Assembly: GCA_001464695.1 (NCBI GenBank)
Contig: LNDQ01000135.1
Location: 36,816 to 100,815, forward strand
Origin: Betaproteobacteria bacterium Ga0077523
GTDB lineage: Bacteria; Pseudomonadota; Gammaproteobacteria; Burkholderiales; Ga0077523
Length of the DNA stretch: 64,000 nucleotides
Direction of reading: 5' to 3'
The translations under genes and the position numbers were made by a program. Position 1 is the first letter of the stretch. The number at the start of each line of letters is the position of its first letter. The notes beneath the pieces were generated by a model. It was not told the DNA's origin and ran no database searches. It was given only the letters and a program-made list of their open reading frames with translations. Below, piece by piece: positions 19,731 to 30,701 of this stretch.

Positions 19731-21482
19731 ATGCTGACTGCCACTGAACCCGGGCTCGCGACGGGCCCCGGGTCCACCCTGCCCCGGTTGCAGGAGCGCA
19801 TCGCGAAGCCCGATGCGGTGGCGGCGCTGACCGGCGCCGGCGTGCATCCGGTCCTGGCCCGCCTGTTCGCCGCCCGTGGCGTCGCCGCGGCCGGGGAACT
19901 CGACACCGAGCTCTCCGGCCTGCTGCCATTCGACCTGCTGCTCAACGCCGGGGCGATGGCTCAGATCCTCGCCGACGCCATCGCGGCCGGCCGGCGACTG
20001 CTCATCGTCGGCGACTACGATGCCGACGGCGCCACCGCTGCCGCCGTCGGGTGCATCGTGCTGCGGCGTTTCGGCGCGAACGTCGATTTCCTGGTTCCCA
20101 ACCGTTTCGAGTTCGGCTACGGGTTGACCCCCGAGATCGTGCGCGTAGCCGCCGAGCGGCGCCCCGACTTCATCGTCACCGTCGACAACGGCATCGCCAG
20201 CTTCGACGGGATCGAAGAAGCGCGCCGCCTCGGCATCGACGTGCTCGTCACCGATCATCACCTGCCCGGTGCCGAGTTGCCACGCGCGCGCTGCATCGTG
20301 AATCCGAACCAGCCCGGTTGCGGCTTCCCGAGCAAGCACCTGGCAGGTGTGGGCGTGATGTTCTACGTGATGCTGGCGTTGCGGGCCGAGTTGCGGCGTC
20401 GCGGAGCCTTCGCCGGGCGCAGCGAACCCAATCTCGCCGAACAGCTCGACCTCGTGGCGCTGGGCACCGTCGCCGACGTCGTGCCGCTCGACCGCAACAA
20501 CCGCATCCTGGTTACCCAAGGCCTGCGGCGGATTCGTGCCGGCAGCCCCCGACCGGGCATCGTCGCGCTGCTGCACGCTGCCGGACGCGATCGCTCCCGC
20601 GCATCCACCTATGATCTTGGCTTCGTCGTGGGGCCGCGGCTCAACGCCGCCGGTCGGCTCGAGGACATGGCCGTGGGCATCGAATGCCTGATCACCGCAG
20701 ACGATGCCGCGGCGATGGAACTGGCTGGCCGGCTCGATGCGCTCAATCGCGAACGCCGCGAGATCGAAGCCGACATGCAGGCCTCGGCGCTCGCCACGCT
20801 GGACGGCATCGAAGCCGGCGATGCGGCGAGCCTTGCCCTGTTCGATCCCGCATGGCATGCCGGTGTCGTGGGGCTGCTCGCCTCGAGGCTCAAGGAGCGC
20901 TTCCATCGCCCCACCATCTGCTTCGCTGCGGGTCCCGGCGGCGAACTCAAGGGGTCGGGGCGCTCGATTCCGCCGTTGCACCTGCGCGACGCGCTCGATC
21001 TGGTCGATCGGCACCATCCGGGCCTCATGATCCGGTTCGGCGGGCATGCAGCGGCCGCCGGTGTGAGCCTGCGCGAGGAAGCCGTCGAAAGGTTCCGCGC
21101 CGCCTTCGAGTCGGTCGTGCGCCGCATGCTCTCCCCGGCCGATCTGGAGCGAGTGGTCGAGGTTGACGGCAGCCTGTCGGAGGACGAACTCACCCTGCCG
21201 GTCGCCGAAGCCCTGCGCGAACAGGTGTGGGGGCAGGGCTTCGCACCGCCGCTGTTTCACGACGACTTCCGCATCCAAGACCAGCGCGTGGTCGGCGGCC
21301 GCCATCTCAAGCTGAAGGTGCGTCGCGCCGACGAGCGCAGCGCGCCACCTCTCGAAGCAATGCTGTTCGGACAAGACACACCGTTGCCGGAGCGTATCAG
21401 CGCCACGTACCGGCTCGACGTGAACGAGTGGAACGGCGCCCGTACCATTCAGCTGGTGCTGGACCGCTGGCAACCGGCATGA
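19731..21482 (+). CDS. recJ: Single-stranded-DNA-specific exonuclease RecJ
   Basis: 583 aa, a 5'-3' exonuclease of recombination and mismatch repair. DHH-family motifs are present: [15 protein letters not shown] (motif I), [31 protein letters not shown] (the DHH motif), [14 protein letters not shown], and the DHHA1 motif [13 protein letters not shown]. The length is normal. The stop overlaps the ATG of the next gene (ATGA at 21479-21482), so the two are coupled. Confidence 0.97.
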   Translation: MLTATEPGLATGPGSTLPRLQERIAKPDAVAALTGAGVHPVLARLFAARGVAAAGELDTELSGLLPFDLLLNAGAMAQILADAIAAGRRLLIVGDYDADGATAAAVGCIVLRRFGANVDFLVPNRFEFGYGLTPEIVRVAAERRPDFIVTVDNGIASFDGIEEARRLGIDVLVTDHHLPGAELPRARCIVNPNQPGCGFPSKHLAGVGVMFYVMLALRAELRRRGAFAGRSEPNLAEQLDLVALGTVADVVPLDRNNRILVTQGLRRIRAGSPRPGIVALLHAAGRDRSRASTYDLGFVVGPRLNAAGRLEDMAVGIECLITADDAAAMELAGRLDALNRERREIEADMQASALATLDGIEAGDAASLALFDPAWHAGVVGLLASRLKERFHRPTICFAAGPGGELKGSGRSIPPLHLRDALDLVDRHHPGLMIRFGGHAAAAGVSLREEAVERFRAAFESVVRRMLSPADLERVVEVDGSLSEDELTLPVAEALREQVWGQGFAPPLFHDDFRIQDQRVVGGRHLKLKVRRADERSAPPLEAMLFGQDTPLPERISATYRLDVNEWNGARTIQLVLDRWQPA

Positions 21483-22747
21483 ACTTCTCGCTCGAGAGCT
21501 GGGGCCTGCAAGGGTTCACCGAAGTGAACGCCTTCGCGACCGCACTCGCCATCGGCTTGCTGATGGGCATGGAGCGGGAGCGCAACGTGTCGGCCAAGGC
21601 CGGCCTGCGCACGTTCGCGCTGGTGGCCGTGCTCGGCGTCGCGCTGGCGCTGATCGGCGAGCGTGCACACGTACCCTGGCTCCCCGCGGTGGGGTTCGCG
21701 CTGGTGGGTCTCACCATGATCGCGGCGTACCGCCGCGACGACGAGCGCGAAGGCGATCCCGGCACGACGACGGTGGTTGCCGTGCTGGTGTGTTACGCAC
21801 TGGCAACCATGGTCTGGCTCGGCTTGTCCACCCTCGCCGTCATGCTCGCGGTGGCCTCGACTGCACTGCTGTACTTCAAGACGGAACTGCGCACCCTCAC
21901 CCTGGGCCTGCAGCGCAGCGAACTCATTTCCATCATCCAGTTCGCGGTGCTCACCTTCGTGGTGCTGCCGGTGCTGCCCGATCGCGATTTCGGGCCCTAT
22001 GGGGCGATCAACCTGCGCCAGCTCTGGTTCATGGTCGTGCTGATGGCGGGAGTCAGCCTGGCCGGCTACCTCGCGCTGCGCCTGGTCGGTCAGCGCCACG
22101 GCGCGCGACTGCTGGGCCTGTTCGGCGGCCTGGTGTCGAGCACCGCGACGACGCTGGTGTATGCGCGTCACGGTCGCGCCACACCCACGCTGGAGGGCTT
22201 GGCCGCCACGGTCATCGTCATCGCCAATCTCGTCGTGCTGGTACGCATCGCGGTCGTGGTGGGGATGGTGAGTCCCGGCCTGCTCCCGATGGTATTGCCG
22301 GTGACCATCGGCGGCTTGCTCGCCGGTGCGCTGGCAGCCCTGCCCCTGTGGCGCCCGACCGACAGCGCCGAGGCACCGGTACCGGCCGTGAGCAACCCGG
22401 CCGAGATTCGCACCTCCTTGGGCTTCGGTGCTCTCTATGGCGTGGTGCTGGTGCTCGCCGCGTGGTTGTCGCACGAACTCGGCAGCACCGGCCTGTACGG
22501 CGTCGCGCTCGCGTCCGGCTTGACCGACGTCGACGCGATCACCCTGTCCACGTTGCGGTTGAGCGATCTCGGACGGGTCACACCGCGCGCGGCCGTGACA
22601 GCCATCACTCTTGCGCTACTCGCCAACATCGCCTTCAAGTTCACCCTGGTGGCGGTGGTGTCCAGCCCCGGGGTCAGGCGCCGCTGCATCGTTCCCATGG
22701 CGGGCACGGCGGCTGGCCTCACAGCCGCCCTGCTCTGGGTACGCTGA
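21479..22747 (+). CDS. MgtC/SapB and DUF4010 family membrane protein
   Basis: 422 aa, about 11-12 predicted membrane segments. The N-terminus has the MgtC signature ([31 protein letters not shown]). The C-terminal half matches DUF4010 ([36 protein letters not shown]). Related proteins are annotated only as membrane proteins; a link to Mg2+ or phosphate homeostasis is suggested for MgtC but not for this architecture. The ATG overlaps the recJ stop. Confidence 0.85.
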   Translation: MNFSLESWGLQGFTEVNAFATALAIGLLMGMERERNVSAKAGLRTFALVAVLGVALALIGERAHVPWLPAVGFALVGLTMIAAYRRDDEREGDPGTTTVVAVLVCYALATMVWLGLSTLAVMLAVASTALLYFKTELRTLTLGLQRSELISIIQFAVLTFVVLPVLPDRDFGPYGAINLRQLWFMVVLMAGVSLAGYLALRLVGQRHGARLLGLFGGLVSSTATTLVYARHGRATPTLEGLAATVIVIANLVVLVRIAVVVGMVSPGLLPMVLPVTIGGLLAGALAALPLWRPTDSAEAPVPAVSNPAEIRTSLGFGALYGVVLVLAAWLSHELGSTGLYGVALASGLTDVDAITLSTLRLSDLGRVTPRAAVTAITLALLANIAFKFTLVAVVSSPGVRRRCIVPMAGTAAGLTAALLWVR

Positions 22748-22769
22748 CCGAAGCGCACCGGTGTTCCGG

Positions 22770-22775
22770 TACAAT
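22770..22775 (+). promoter_or_regulatory. Candidate -10 box for prfB
   Basis: TACAAT is 28 nt ahead of the prfB leader ATG. A TGACCG 19 nt upstream could be a poor -35. An AGGA Shine-Dalgarno (CAGGATCAGGATC) precedes the ATG at 22804. Confidence 0.35.
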
Positions 22776-22803
22776 CCGCCGCTTTTCCGGCAGGATCAGG
22801 ATC

Positions 22804-22887
22804 ATGGAAGCCGAACGCATCAACGCCATCGGGCAGCACATCGAAGACCTCGGCCGGCGCGCCGACGAACTGCGGAGGTATCTTTGA
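22804..22887 (+). CDS. prfB: prfB 5' segment (27 codons ending in TGA at the RF2 frameshift site)
   Basis: The segment [19 protein letters not shown].. ADELRRYL is the normal RF2 N-terminal helix and ends CTG CGG AGG TAT CTT TGA C, the classic RF2 autoregulatory site (Shine-Dalgarno-like GGAGG, slippery CTT, TGA, then C). In most bacteria a +1 shift at CTT-TGA joins this segment to the body of RF2, so low RF2 raises its own synthesis. Here a +1 shift reads [10 protein letters not shown], which is not RF2. The segment may now act as a leader peptide whose termination at TGA is coupled to restart at the ATG five bases further on. Confidence 0.8.
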   Translation: MEAERINAIGQHIEDLGRRADELRRYL

Positions 22888-22888
22888 C
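22872..22888 (+). promoter_or_regulatory. RF2 programmed-frameshift/stop element, GGAGG-TATCTTTGAC
   Basis: GGAGG, CTT and TGAC are spaced as in functional prfB frameshift sites. Because the downstream frame no longer matches a +1 shift, the GGAGG may instead work as a ribosome-binding site for the ATG at 22893. Confidence 0.75.
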
Positions 22889-22892
22889 TTCG

Positions 22893-23864
22893 ATGGCGAA
22901 GTTCTGGGACGACCAGCAGCGCGCCCAGGAGATCGGCAAGGAGAAGAAGGCGCTCGAAGGGGTCGTCGTGGCGCTCGAGAGCGTGAGCCGGGGGCTGGCG
23001 GACAGCGCCGAGCTGTTCGAGCTTGCGAAAGCGGAGAACGACGACGGCATGCTCGAGTCGGTCGAGAGCGACGTGAACGGCGTCGAGAAGGTCGTCGCGG
23101 ACCTCGAGTTCCGCCGCATGTTCTCCAACCCCATGGACCCGAACAACTGCTTCGTCGACATCCAGGCCGGTTCGGGCGGCACGGAAGCGCAGGACTGGGC
23201 GTCCATGCTGGAGCGCATGTACCTCAAGTTCTGCGAGCGCAAGGGCTTCTCGGTCGAAGTGCTGGAAGAATCGTCCGGCGAAGTGGCCGGCATCAAGAGC
23301 GCGTCGCTCAAGGTGGGCGGTGAATATGCCTTCGGCACACTGCGCACCGAATCCGGCGTGCACCGCCTCGTGCGCAAGTCACCGTTCGATTCGAACGCGC
23401 GCCGCCACACTTCATTCGCGAGCGTCTTCGTGTATCCGGAAGTGGACGATTCGATCGAGGTCGAGATCAATCCGGCCGACCTGCGGATCGACACCTTCCG
23501 CGCGAGCGGTGCGGGCGGCCAGCACATCAACAAGACCGATTCCGCGATCCGGATCACCCACGAGCCCACGGGCATCGTCGTGCAGTGCCAGAACGACCGC
23601 TCGCAGCACCGCAACCGCGCCGAGGCGATGGCGATGCTGAAGTCACGACTGTACGAGCTGGAGCTGCGCAAGCGCAACGAGCAGAAGCAGGCCATGGAGG
23701 ATTCCAAGACCGACATCGCCTGGGGACACCAGATCCGCTCCTACGTGCTCGACCAGTCGCGCATCAAGGATCTGCGCACCAACTACGAAGTGGGCAACAC
23801 CCAGGCCGTGCTCGACGGGGACCTGGACGATTTCATCGCGGCCAGCTTGAAGCAGGGGGTCTGA
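22893..23864 (+). CDS. prfB: Peptide chain release factor 2, body (restart or truncated domain 1)
   Basis: 323 aa. It contains all catalytic parts of RF2: the UGA/UAA-recognising SPF (VRKSPFDSN), the peptidyl-hydrolysis GGQ (SGAGGQHIN) and the C-terminal [13 protein letters not shown]. It begins [15 protein letters not shown]; the ~14-15 residues that normally sit between the frameshift site and this point are missing. Compared with E. coli RF2 the gap is about 44 nt (not a multiple of three), so the body is in a frame that neither zero-frame reading nor a +1 shift reaches. Removing one G in GATGGCG would restore a continuous +1 reading (DFDAKFWDD). The choices are true rearrangement with reinitiation, or an assembly error. 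Confidence 0.85.
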   Translation: MAKFWDDQQRAQEIGKEKKALEGVVVALESVSRGLADSAELFELAKAENDDGMLESVESDVNGVEKVVADLEFRRMFSNPMDPNNCFVDIQAGSGGTEAQDWASMLERMYLKFCERKGFSVEVLEESSGEVAGIKSASLKVGGEYAFGTLRTESGVHRLVRKSPFDSNARRHTSFASVFVYPEVDDSIEVEINPADLRIDTFRASGAGGQHINKTDSAIRITHEPTGIVVQCQNDRSQHRNRAEAMAMLKSRLYELELRKRNEQKQAMEDSKTDIAWGHQIRSYVLDQSRIKDLRTNYEVGNTQAVLDGDLDDFIAASLKQGV

Positions 23865-23901
23865 CGTAGTGATCACCTCGGCACAGCCGCGGCACGCGGG
23901 C

Positions 23902-23952
23902 GCCCATCCCAACCTTCCCCCGACGAAGTCGGGGGGAGGGCCAGGGTGGGGG
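23902..23952. repeat. Dispersed palindromic repeat, family A (single copy)
   Basis: CCCATCCCAACCTTCCCCC followed by an inverted GGGGGAGGG arm and GGTGGGGG, between prfB and lysS. It is the same element seen at 35.6, 38.8 and 63.8-64.0 kb. Confidence 0.8.
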
Positions 23953-24041
23953 CTGACGGACGCTTCGCGAGTTCTCTATTCGACCACAATCGCGCACTCC
24001 AGGCGTCACCTTGCAGCGCACGCTCCACAGGGTCCTTCCGC

Positions 24042-25547
<1,506 letters not shown>

Positions 25548-25575
25548 CAGCGGGGCTGGTCGTCCCGCTCACCAC

Positions 25576-26718
25576 TCAGTTCGACAGCACCCAATCCCCG
25601 TTGCGGATCTCCAGCATCCGGAACGCCGTGAGGTCGAGACCCAGGTGATCGGTCGGCGATAGGTTCACCAGCCCGCCGGTGCCCATGTAGCCCCTGGTCT
25701 GTTCGATGGCATCGCGCACCTTGTTCGGATCGATGCTGCCGGCACGCTTGATCGCGTCGGTCAGGATCATCAGCCCGTCGTAGGCGTGGCCGCCGAAGGT
25801 GGATACGTCTTCCTTGTAGCGCTCGCGGTATGCCTTGTCGTAGGCGGTGACGACAGCCTTCTGCGGATCACTGCCGGGCAACTGCTTCGCGACGATCAAC
25901 GCCGCGGCCGGCAGGCGCACACCTTCCGCCGCAGCACCGGCAAGCTTGATGAACTCGTCGGACGCGACACCGTGGGCGTGGTACAGCGGGACCTTGACGC
26001 CGAGTTGCTGGTAGTTCTTCGTGACGATGGCCGGGCCCTGCCCCAGACCGATGACGAAAACCGCCTGCAACCCCTCGGCCGAACGGATCTTCGTGAGCTG
26101 CGCCGTCATGTCCGTATCCTTCGGCCCATAGGTCTCGTCCGCCACCAGCGTGATGCCGTACTTGGCCGCGACGCCCTGCGTTTCCTTGCGCCCCGATTGC
26201 CCGAAGCCGCTGGTCTCGGATAACAGCCCGACCTTGGCGATGCCCTTCTTCTTCATGTCCTCGAAGACCTTCTCGGCGGCCATCCGGTCGGTGTGCGGCG
26301 TCTTGAACACCCACTTCTTCACCGGCTCGACGATGGCCACGCCGCCGGCCATGGAGATGAACGGCAGACCGGCTTTCTCGATCAACGGCACCATGGCCAT
26401 GGTGGAACCCGTGGTCGTGCCGCCGATGATGAACTGCACCTTGTCCTGCTCGATGAGGCGCTTCGCGAAGGTGTTGGCCTTCGAGGCGTCGCTGCCGTCG
26501 TCGTAGTGCACCAGTTCCAGCTTGTGGCCGAGCACGCCGCCGCTGCCGTTGATGCGCTCCACGTAGAGATTGAGCGTCTTCAGCTCCGGATCGCCGAGGA
26601 ATGCGGCCGGGCCGGTCAACGACAACACCGAGCCGATGCGGATCGTTTCCTGCGCACTGGCGATCGCAGCGATCAAGGCCAGGGCGGCGGCGGCACCCTT
26701 GAACAACGTTCGGATCAT
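25576..26718 (-). CDS. Branched-chain-amino-acid-type ABC transporter substrate-binding protein
   Basis: 380 aa periplasmic binding protein of the LivJ/LivK (type I fold) family. The signal peptide MIRTLFKGAAAALALIAAIASA is followed by ETIRIGSVLSLTGPAAFLG, GGTTTGSTMAMVPLIEKAG and FGGHAYDGLMILTDAIKRAG. GAGGAG precedes the ATG at 26718. It is the last gene of a run paaABCDE-tetR-FAH-SBP (11 nt after the FAH gene), so the ligand is probably an aromatic or carboxylic acid rather than leucine. It may work with livHMGF at 39.8-43.1 kb, which has no binding protein of its own. Confidence 0.92.
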   Translation of the reverse strand: MIRTLFKGAAAALALIAAIASAQETIRIGSVLSLTGPAAFLGDPELKTLNLYVERINGSGGVLGHKLELVHYDDGSDASKANTFAKRLIEQDKVQFIIGGTTTGSTMAMVPLIEKAGLPFISMAGGVAIVEPVKKWVFKTPHTDRMAAEKVFEDMKKKGIAKVGLLSETSGFGQSGRKETQGVAAKYGITLVADETYGPKDTDMTAQLTKIRSAEGLQAVFVIGLGQGPAIVTKNYQQLGVKVPLYHAHGVASDEFIKLAGAAAEGVRLPAAALIVAKQLPGSDPQKAVVTAYDKAYRERYKEDVSTFGGHAYDGLMILTDAIKRAGSIDPNKVRDAIEQTRGYMGTGGLVNLSPTDHLGLDLTAFRMLEIRNGDWVLSN

Positions 26719-26729
26719 CGAACTTCTCC

Positions 26730-27722
26730 TCAACGGGGTGGATGGTATTGGACGACCTGCTGGTCGATCGCACCGAAGATGCTGCGGCCTGCAGCGTCCA
26801 GCATCTCGATACGAACGCGGTCGCCGAAATGCATGAACGGCGTGGTCGGTTTGCCGTCGGCGATCTGCTCGAGCATGCGCTTCTCCGCGAGGCAGGCGGA
26901 GCCGCTCGACCGGTCCACGTTCGATACCGTACCGGAGCCGACGATGGTGCCCGCAGCCAGGTATCTCGTCTTCGCCGCATGACTGATGAGCTGCGGGAAA
27001 TCGAAAGTCATATCGACGCCGGCGTTGGGGCGGCCGAACAGCTTGCCGTTGAGGTGCACCGTGAGCGGCAGGTGCACGCGCTTGCCGTCCCAGGCTTCGC
27101 CCAGTTCGTCCGGCGTGACGGCCACCGGTGAAAAGGCGGTGGCCGGCTTGCCGTGGAAGAAGCCGAAGCCCTTGGCGAGTTCGTTCGGAATCAGGTTGCG
27201 CAGGCTCACGTCGTTGACCAGCATCAGCAGCTTGATGTGGTCGCCGGCACGGTCGGGCGCGACGCCCATGGGCACGTCGTCGGTGATCACCGCCACCTCG
27301 CCCTCGAAATCGATGCCCCAATCTTCCGATTCGGCGAGCACGTCCTCGCACGGACCGATCAGGTTGTCCGATCCGCCCTGGTACATCAGCGGGTCGGTCC
27401 AGAACGATGCCGGCAACTCGGCACCGCGCGCCTTGCGCACCAGTTCCACGTGGTTCACGTAGGCCGAGCCGTCCGCCCACTGATAGGCCCGTGGCAGCGG
27501 TGCGGCCAGCACGCGCGGATCGAGGTCGAAGACGTCGTCCAGCACACCGTCATTGAGCCGCGTGTAGACCGCGGTCAGCATCGGCTCGGCCGCGGCCCAG
27601 TCATCCAGCGCGACCTGCAGTGTCGGCGCGAACGTGGCCACCCGCACGGCCTTCCTGAGATCGCGGCTCACCACGACCAGCGTGCCGTCGCGCCCCCCTT
27701 CCCTCATCGTCGCCAGTTTCAT
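26730..27722 (-). CDS. Fumarylacetoacetate hydrolase family protein
   Basis: 330 aa, FAH fold. Metal-binding and active-site blocks are visible: DFEGEVAVITDDVPMGV, GFFHGKPATAFSPVAVTPDELG, FDFPQLISHAAKTRYLAAGTIVGSGTVSN. Such enzymes hydrolyse C-C bonds of acylpyruvates, for example fumarylacetoacetate to fumarate and acetoacetate. AAGGAC lies ahead of the ATG at 27722. It sits between the TetR gene and the binding-protein gene, downstream of paaE. With the HmgA-like gene at 35.7 kb it could close a homogentisate pathway; the exact substrate is inference. Confidence 0.9.
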   Translation of the reverse strand: MKLATMREGGRDGTLVVVSRDLRKAVRVATFAPTLQVALDDWAAAEPMLTAVYTRLNDGVLDDVFDLDPRVLAAPLPRAYQWADGSAYVNHVELVRKARGAELPASFWTDPLMYQGGSDNLIGPCEDVLAESEDWGIDFEGEVAVITDDVPMGVAPDRAGDHIKLLMLVNDVSLRNLIPNELAKGFGFFHGKPATAFSPVAVTPDELGEAWDGKRVHLPLTVHLNGKLFGRPNAGVDMTFDFPQLISHAAKTRYLAAGTIVGSGTVSNVDRSSGSACLAEKRMLEQIADGKPTTPFMHFGDRVRIEMLDAAGRSIFGAIDQQVVQYHPPR

Positions 27723-27733
27723 CGTCTTGTCCT

Positions 27734-28330
27734 TTAGGCCGCCTGCGCGGTCACACCGTGGAGAAATATGTCGGCCACCACCCCGGCCATGTCTTCGTAG
27801 CGCAGCGGGCCGTCGGCCCGCAGCCAGGTGAAGGTCCAGTTGATCATGCCGAACAGGATCATCGCGAGCGGCACCCGCAACGCTTTCCGCGTCCAGCGCG
27901 GCTTCAGCTTCGCGATCGCCACCGCAAAGGCATCCACCACGGCGCGCTCCTTTTCGACCACGGTTGTCCGTTCGGCCTCGCCCAGGAACTTCACGTCCTG
28001 GACCAGCACCATGTGCTGTGCCTGTGAATGCTGGTACGCCTGCATGAAGCGGCCGACAAGCGCCCGAAAATGCGCCTCGGGTTCGAGCCCCAGAGCCTTC
28101 ACGTCGGCCACGATGCCGAGCAAGGTGCCCATGTAGCCGTCGGCCACGTCGAACAGGATGTGCGCCTTGTCGCGGTAGTAGTGATACAGCAAGGGCTTCG
28201 AGATACCGCAGGCCTCGGCCAGCTGCGCCATGGACGCGCTCGGGAAACCGTGGTCGGCGAACAGCTGCGCCGCCGCATCCACGATGGCTGCACGCTGCAG
28301 GTCGAAGGTCGCTGCCCGGGGTCGCGCCAC
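27734..28330 (-). CDS. TetR-family regulator of the paa region (PaaR-like)
   Basis: 198 aa. The N-terminal helix-turn-helix (AAIVDAAAQLFADHGFPSAS, ISKPLLYHYYRDKAHILF) is followed by a C-terminal ligand domain. The start is a GTG at 28330. It lies 64 nt after paaE and 11 nt before the FAH gene on the same strand. In betaproteobacteria a TetR-type PaaR represses phenylacetate genes and is released by phenylacetyl-CoA. A perfect TetR-like palindrome lies in the paaG/paaY promoter (34902-34917). Binding there is inference. Confidence 0.88.
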   Translation of the reverse strand: MARPRAATFDLQRAAIVDAAAQLFADHGFPSASMAQLAEACGISKPLLYHYYRDKAHILFDVADGYMGTLLGIVADVKALGLEPEAHFRALVGRFMQAYQHSQAQHMVLVQDVKFLGEAERTTVVEKERAVVDAFAVAIAKLKPRWTRKALRVPLAMILFGMINWTFTWLRADGPLRYEDMAGVVADIFLHGVTAQAA

Positions 28331-28394
28331 GGATCAACCACCGCCCAAGAAATAGCGAGGGGCTGGGCGCTGCCCAACCACGGCCGCTAACACC

Positions 28395-29462
28395 TCAGCG
28401 CTCATCGAAGCTGACGACCACGTTCTCGGTCACCGGATGGGACTGACAGGTCAGCACGAATCCGGCCTCCACGTCCGTCCGCTCGAGGCTGTAGTTCTTG
28501 TCCATGCGCACCTCACCCTCCAGCAGCTTCGCCCGGCAGGTGCAGCACATGCCGCCCTTGCAGGAATAGGGCAGGTCCAGTCCGGCCTTCAGAGCGGCAT
28601 CCAGCACCGTGCCGTCCGACTCGCGGTATTCGATCTCGCGGCGGGTGCCGTCGAGCACCACCATGATCCGGGCGGATGCGGCGTCGCCCGGTTCGACGTG
28701 AGTCGCCGGGGACCCCGAAGGCACCCCGAAGCGCTCCACGTGAACGTGATTCGCATCCATGCCTGCCGCCAGCAACGCCCCTTCCACGTCGTCGATCATC
28801 GCACCGGGGCCGCAGACGAAAGCTTCGTCGATGGCTTCGATCGGCAGCAGCGTATCGGTGAACGCCCTCACCTTCGCCGCATCCAGCCGCCCGTTGAACA
28901 GGTCCACGTCCTGCAATTCCCGGCTGAACAGGTTGTACAGAGTGAACCGTTGGACATAGCGATCCTTCAGGTCCTCGAGCGCTTCATGGAACATCACGTC
29001 CTGCAGGCGCCGGTTGCCGTACACCAGGGTGAAGCGGCTGTGCGGTTCGCGCGCGAGCGTGGTTCGAGCCAGGGATACGACCGGCGTGATGCCGCTGCCC
29101 GCCACGAAGGCCACGTAGTGCTTGCGCTGCCGGGGGTCGAGCGGCGTGTGGAACCCGCCGTGGGGCGTCATGACGTCGATCGTGTCGCCTGCGCCGAGCG
29201 CATCAAAGGCCCAGGTGGAGAACACGCCCCCCGCCACGCGCTTGATCGCGACGCGCAGTTCGCCGTCGTCGACTCCGGCACAGATCGAGTAGCTGCGGCG
29301 CACGTCTTCGCCGTTGAAATCGGTGCGCAGCGTCAGATGTTGCCCCTGCACGAAGGCGTAGTCGGCCGCAAGTGCCGCGGGCACCTCGAACCGCAGGCTC
29401 ACGGCTTCCGGAGTCTCGCGCCGCACTTCGGCGATGCGCAGCGAATGGAATTTCGGGGTCAC
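28395..29462 (-). CDS. paaE: Phenylacetyl-CoA epoxidase reductase subunit PaaE
   Basis: 355 aa. The N-terminal ferredoxin-NADP reductase-like FAD/NADPH part (DVRRSYSICAGVDDGELRVAIK, GSGITPVVSLARTTL, ALLAAGMDANHVHVERFG) is joined to a C-terminal plant-type [2Fe-2S] domain (SCKGGMCCTCRAKLLEGEV, then LTCQSHP). It passes electrons from NADPH to the PaaAC oxygenase. The start is a GTG at 29462 that overlaps the paaD TGA (GTGA), so the two are translationally coupled. Confidence 0.95.
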   Translation of the reverse strand: MTPKFHSLRIAEVRRETPEAVSLRFEVPAALAADYAFVQGQHLTLRTDFNGEDVRRSYSICAGVDDGELRVAIKRVAGGVFSTWAFDALGAGDTIDVMTPHGGFHTPLDPRQRKHYVAFVAGSGITPVVSLARTTLAREPHSRFTLVYGNRRLQDVMFHEALEDLKDRYVQRFTLYNLFSRELQDVDLFNGRLDAAKVRAFTDTLLPIEAIDEAFVCGPGAMIDDVEGALLAAGMDANHVHVERFGVPSGSPATHVEPGDAASARIMVVLDGTRREIEYRESDGTVLDAALKAGLDLPYSCKGGMCCTCRAKLLEGEVRMDKNYSLERTDVEAGFVLTCQSHPVTENVVVSFDER

Positions 29463-29947
29463 AGCGGCTTGAACTCTTCGAACGGTTCCATGCAGTCTTC
29501 GCACCGCCACAGCGCCTTGCAGGCCGTGGAACCGAAGGCTGCCAGGCGCGTCGTCTTGCGTGAATCGCAACGGGGACACGCAATAGCACGAGGGACCAGG
29601 CGAATCGTTTGCACCGCGGTTTCCGCCGTGCGGTTCGGCGGCACGATGCCGTAGGCCCTGAGACGTGCAGCGGCATCGGCTTCGATCCAGTCCGTGGTCC
29701 ATGCGGGTGACAGCTGAGTTTCGACCGAGACCGTTGCGGCACCCGCTTCACCCAGGGCCGTGCGAATCGATGCGGCGATGACCTCCGTCGCCGGACAACC
29801 CGAGTAGGTCGGTGTCACGACCACAGTCAACGCATCGTCCGTTGCGCGGATTGCGCGAACGATGCCGAGCTCGCACACCGAGATCACCGGAATCTCGGGG
29901 TCGGGTACGGTGCGCAGGACCTGCCAAGCCTCGGCTTCCGTCAACAT
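29459..29947 (-). CDS. paaD: Phenylacetyl-CoA epoxidase maturation protein PaaD
   Basis: 162 aa. An N-terminal MIP18/DUF59 domain (EAWQVLRTVPDPEIPVISVCELG, VVVTPTYSGCPATEVIA) is followed by a C-terminal zinc-ribbon-like segment with two CxxC pairs (CPRCDSRKT, CEDCMEPF). It is thought to help assemble the Fe-S or iron centre of PaaE/PaaA. The ATG at 29947 is 4 nt past the paaC stop; an upstream ATG at 29965 is possible. Confidence 0.94.
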   Translation of the reverse strand: MLTEAEAWQVLRTVPDPEIPVISVCELGIVRAIRATDDALTVVVTPTYSGCPATEVIAASIRTALGEAGAATVSVETQLSPAWTTDWIEADAAARLRAYGIVPPNRTAETAVQTIRLVPRAIACPRCDSRKTTRLAAFGSTACKALWRCEDCMEPFEEFKPL

Positions 29948-29951
29948 CGGA

Positions 29952-30701
29952 TCACCACGTCGCACCGGGATAGGTGCGCTGCAGGTACTGCATCTCGGTC
30001 AGCAGGTGCCCCATGTGCTCGGAGTGCATGCCGAGCTTGCCGCGTGACACGAACGCCGAGCCTTCCGGCGCCTTCAGCGTCGCCTCCTCGAGGACGGGCA
30101 ACACCGTCGCGTCCCAGGCCGAACGCAATTCGGTCCATTTCACGCCGACTCCAGCTGCATGCACCATGTCGTCCACCGGCGTCGGGGCAAACAATTCCGC
30201 GGTGTACGGCCACAGATCGTCGACAGCCCGCTGCATGCGTGCGTGGGATTCGTCGGTCCCGTCGCCCAGCCGGATCACCCATTCCCCGGCGTGCTGCACG
30301 TGATAGCGCGATTCCTTCACGCTCTTTGCCGCAATGGCGGCCAACCCGGAATCCGCAGACGCTGCGAGCCCGGTCCACAGCTCGCGCAGGAAAGTACTGA
30401 ACAAGAAGCTGCGCAAGACGGTGCGCCCGAAATCGCCGTTGGGCAGCTCCACCAGGGTCACGTTGCGGAACTGGCCTTCGGTGCGCAGGAAGGCGAGCTG
30501 GTCTTCGTCGCGCCCGGCGCCCTCGATTGTGCTCGCATGGGTCAGTACCAGCCGCGACTGGCCGATCAGGTCGAGCGCGACGTTGGCGAGCGCGATGTCC
30601 TCTTCCAGCACCGGCGCGTGGCCGCACCATTCGGACAGGCGCTGTCCGAGGATCAGCGTGCTGTCGCCGATGCGCAGCAGATATTCGAGATGGGGTGTCA
30701 T
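29952..30701 (-). CDS. paaC: Phenylacetyl-CoA epoxidase structural subunit PaaC
   Basis: 249 aa, the non-catalytic ferritin-like partner of PaaA. Typical segments are LEYLLRIGDSTLILGQRLSE, NVALDLIGQSRLVLTHA and KESRYHVQHAGEWVIRLGDG. The ATG at 30701 overlaps the paaB stop (TGATG); a GTG one codon upstream is an alternative. It is part of paaABCDE. Confidence 0.95.
   Translation of the reverse strand: MTPHLEYLLRIGDSTLILGQRLSEWCGHAPVLEEDIALANVALDLIGQSRLVLTHASTIEGAGRDEDQLAFLRTEGQFRNVTLVELPNGDFGRTVLRSFLFSTFLRELWTGLAASADSGLAAIAAKSVKESRYHVQHAGEWVIRLGDGTDESHARMQRAVDDLWPYTAELFAPTPVDDMVHAAGVGVKWTELRSAWDATVLPVLEEATLKAPEGSAFVSRGKLGMHSEHMGHLLTEMQYLQRTYPGATW

Noticed and set aside
25548..25575. AGCGGG..CCCGCT hairpin between lysS and the binding-protein gene as a terminator
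   Set aside because: Only a 6-bp stem with a 9-nt loop and no T-run on either strand.
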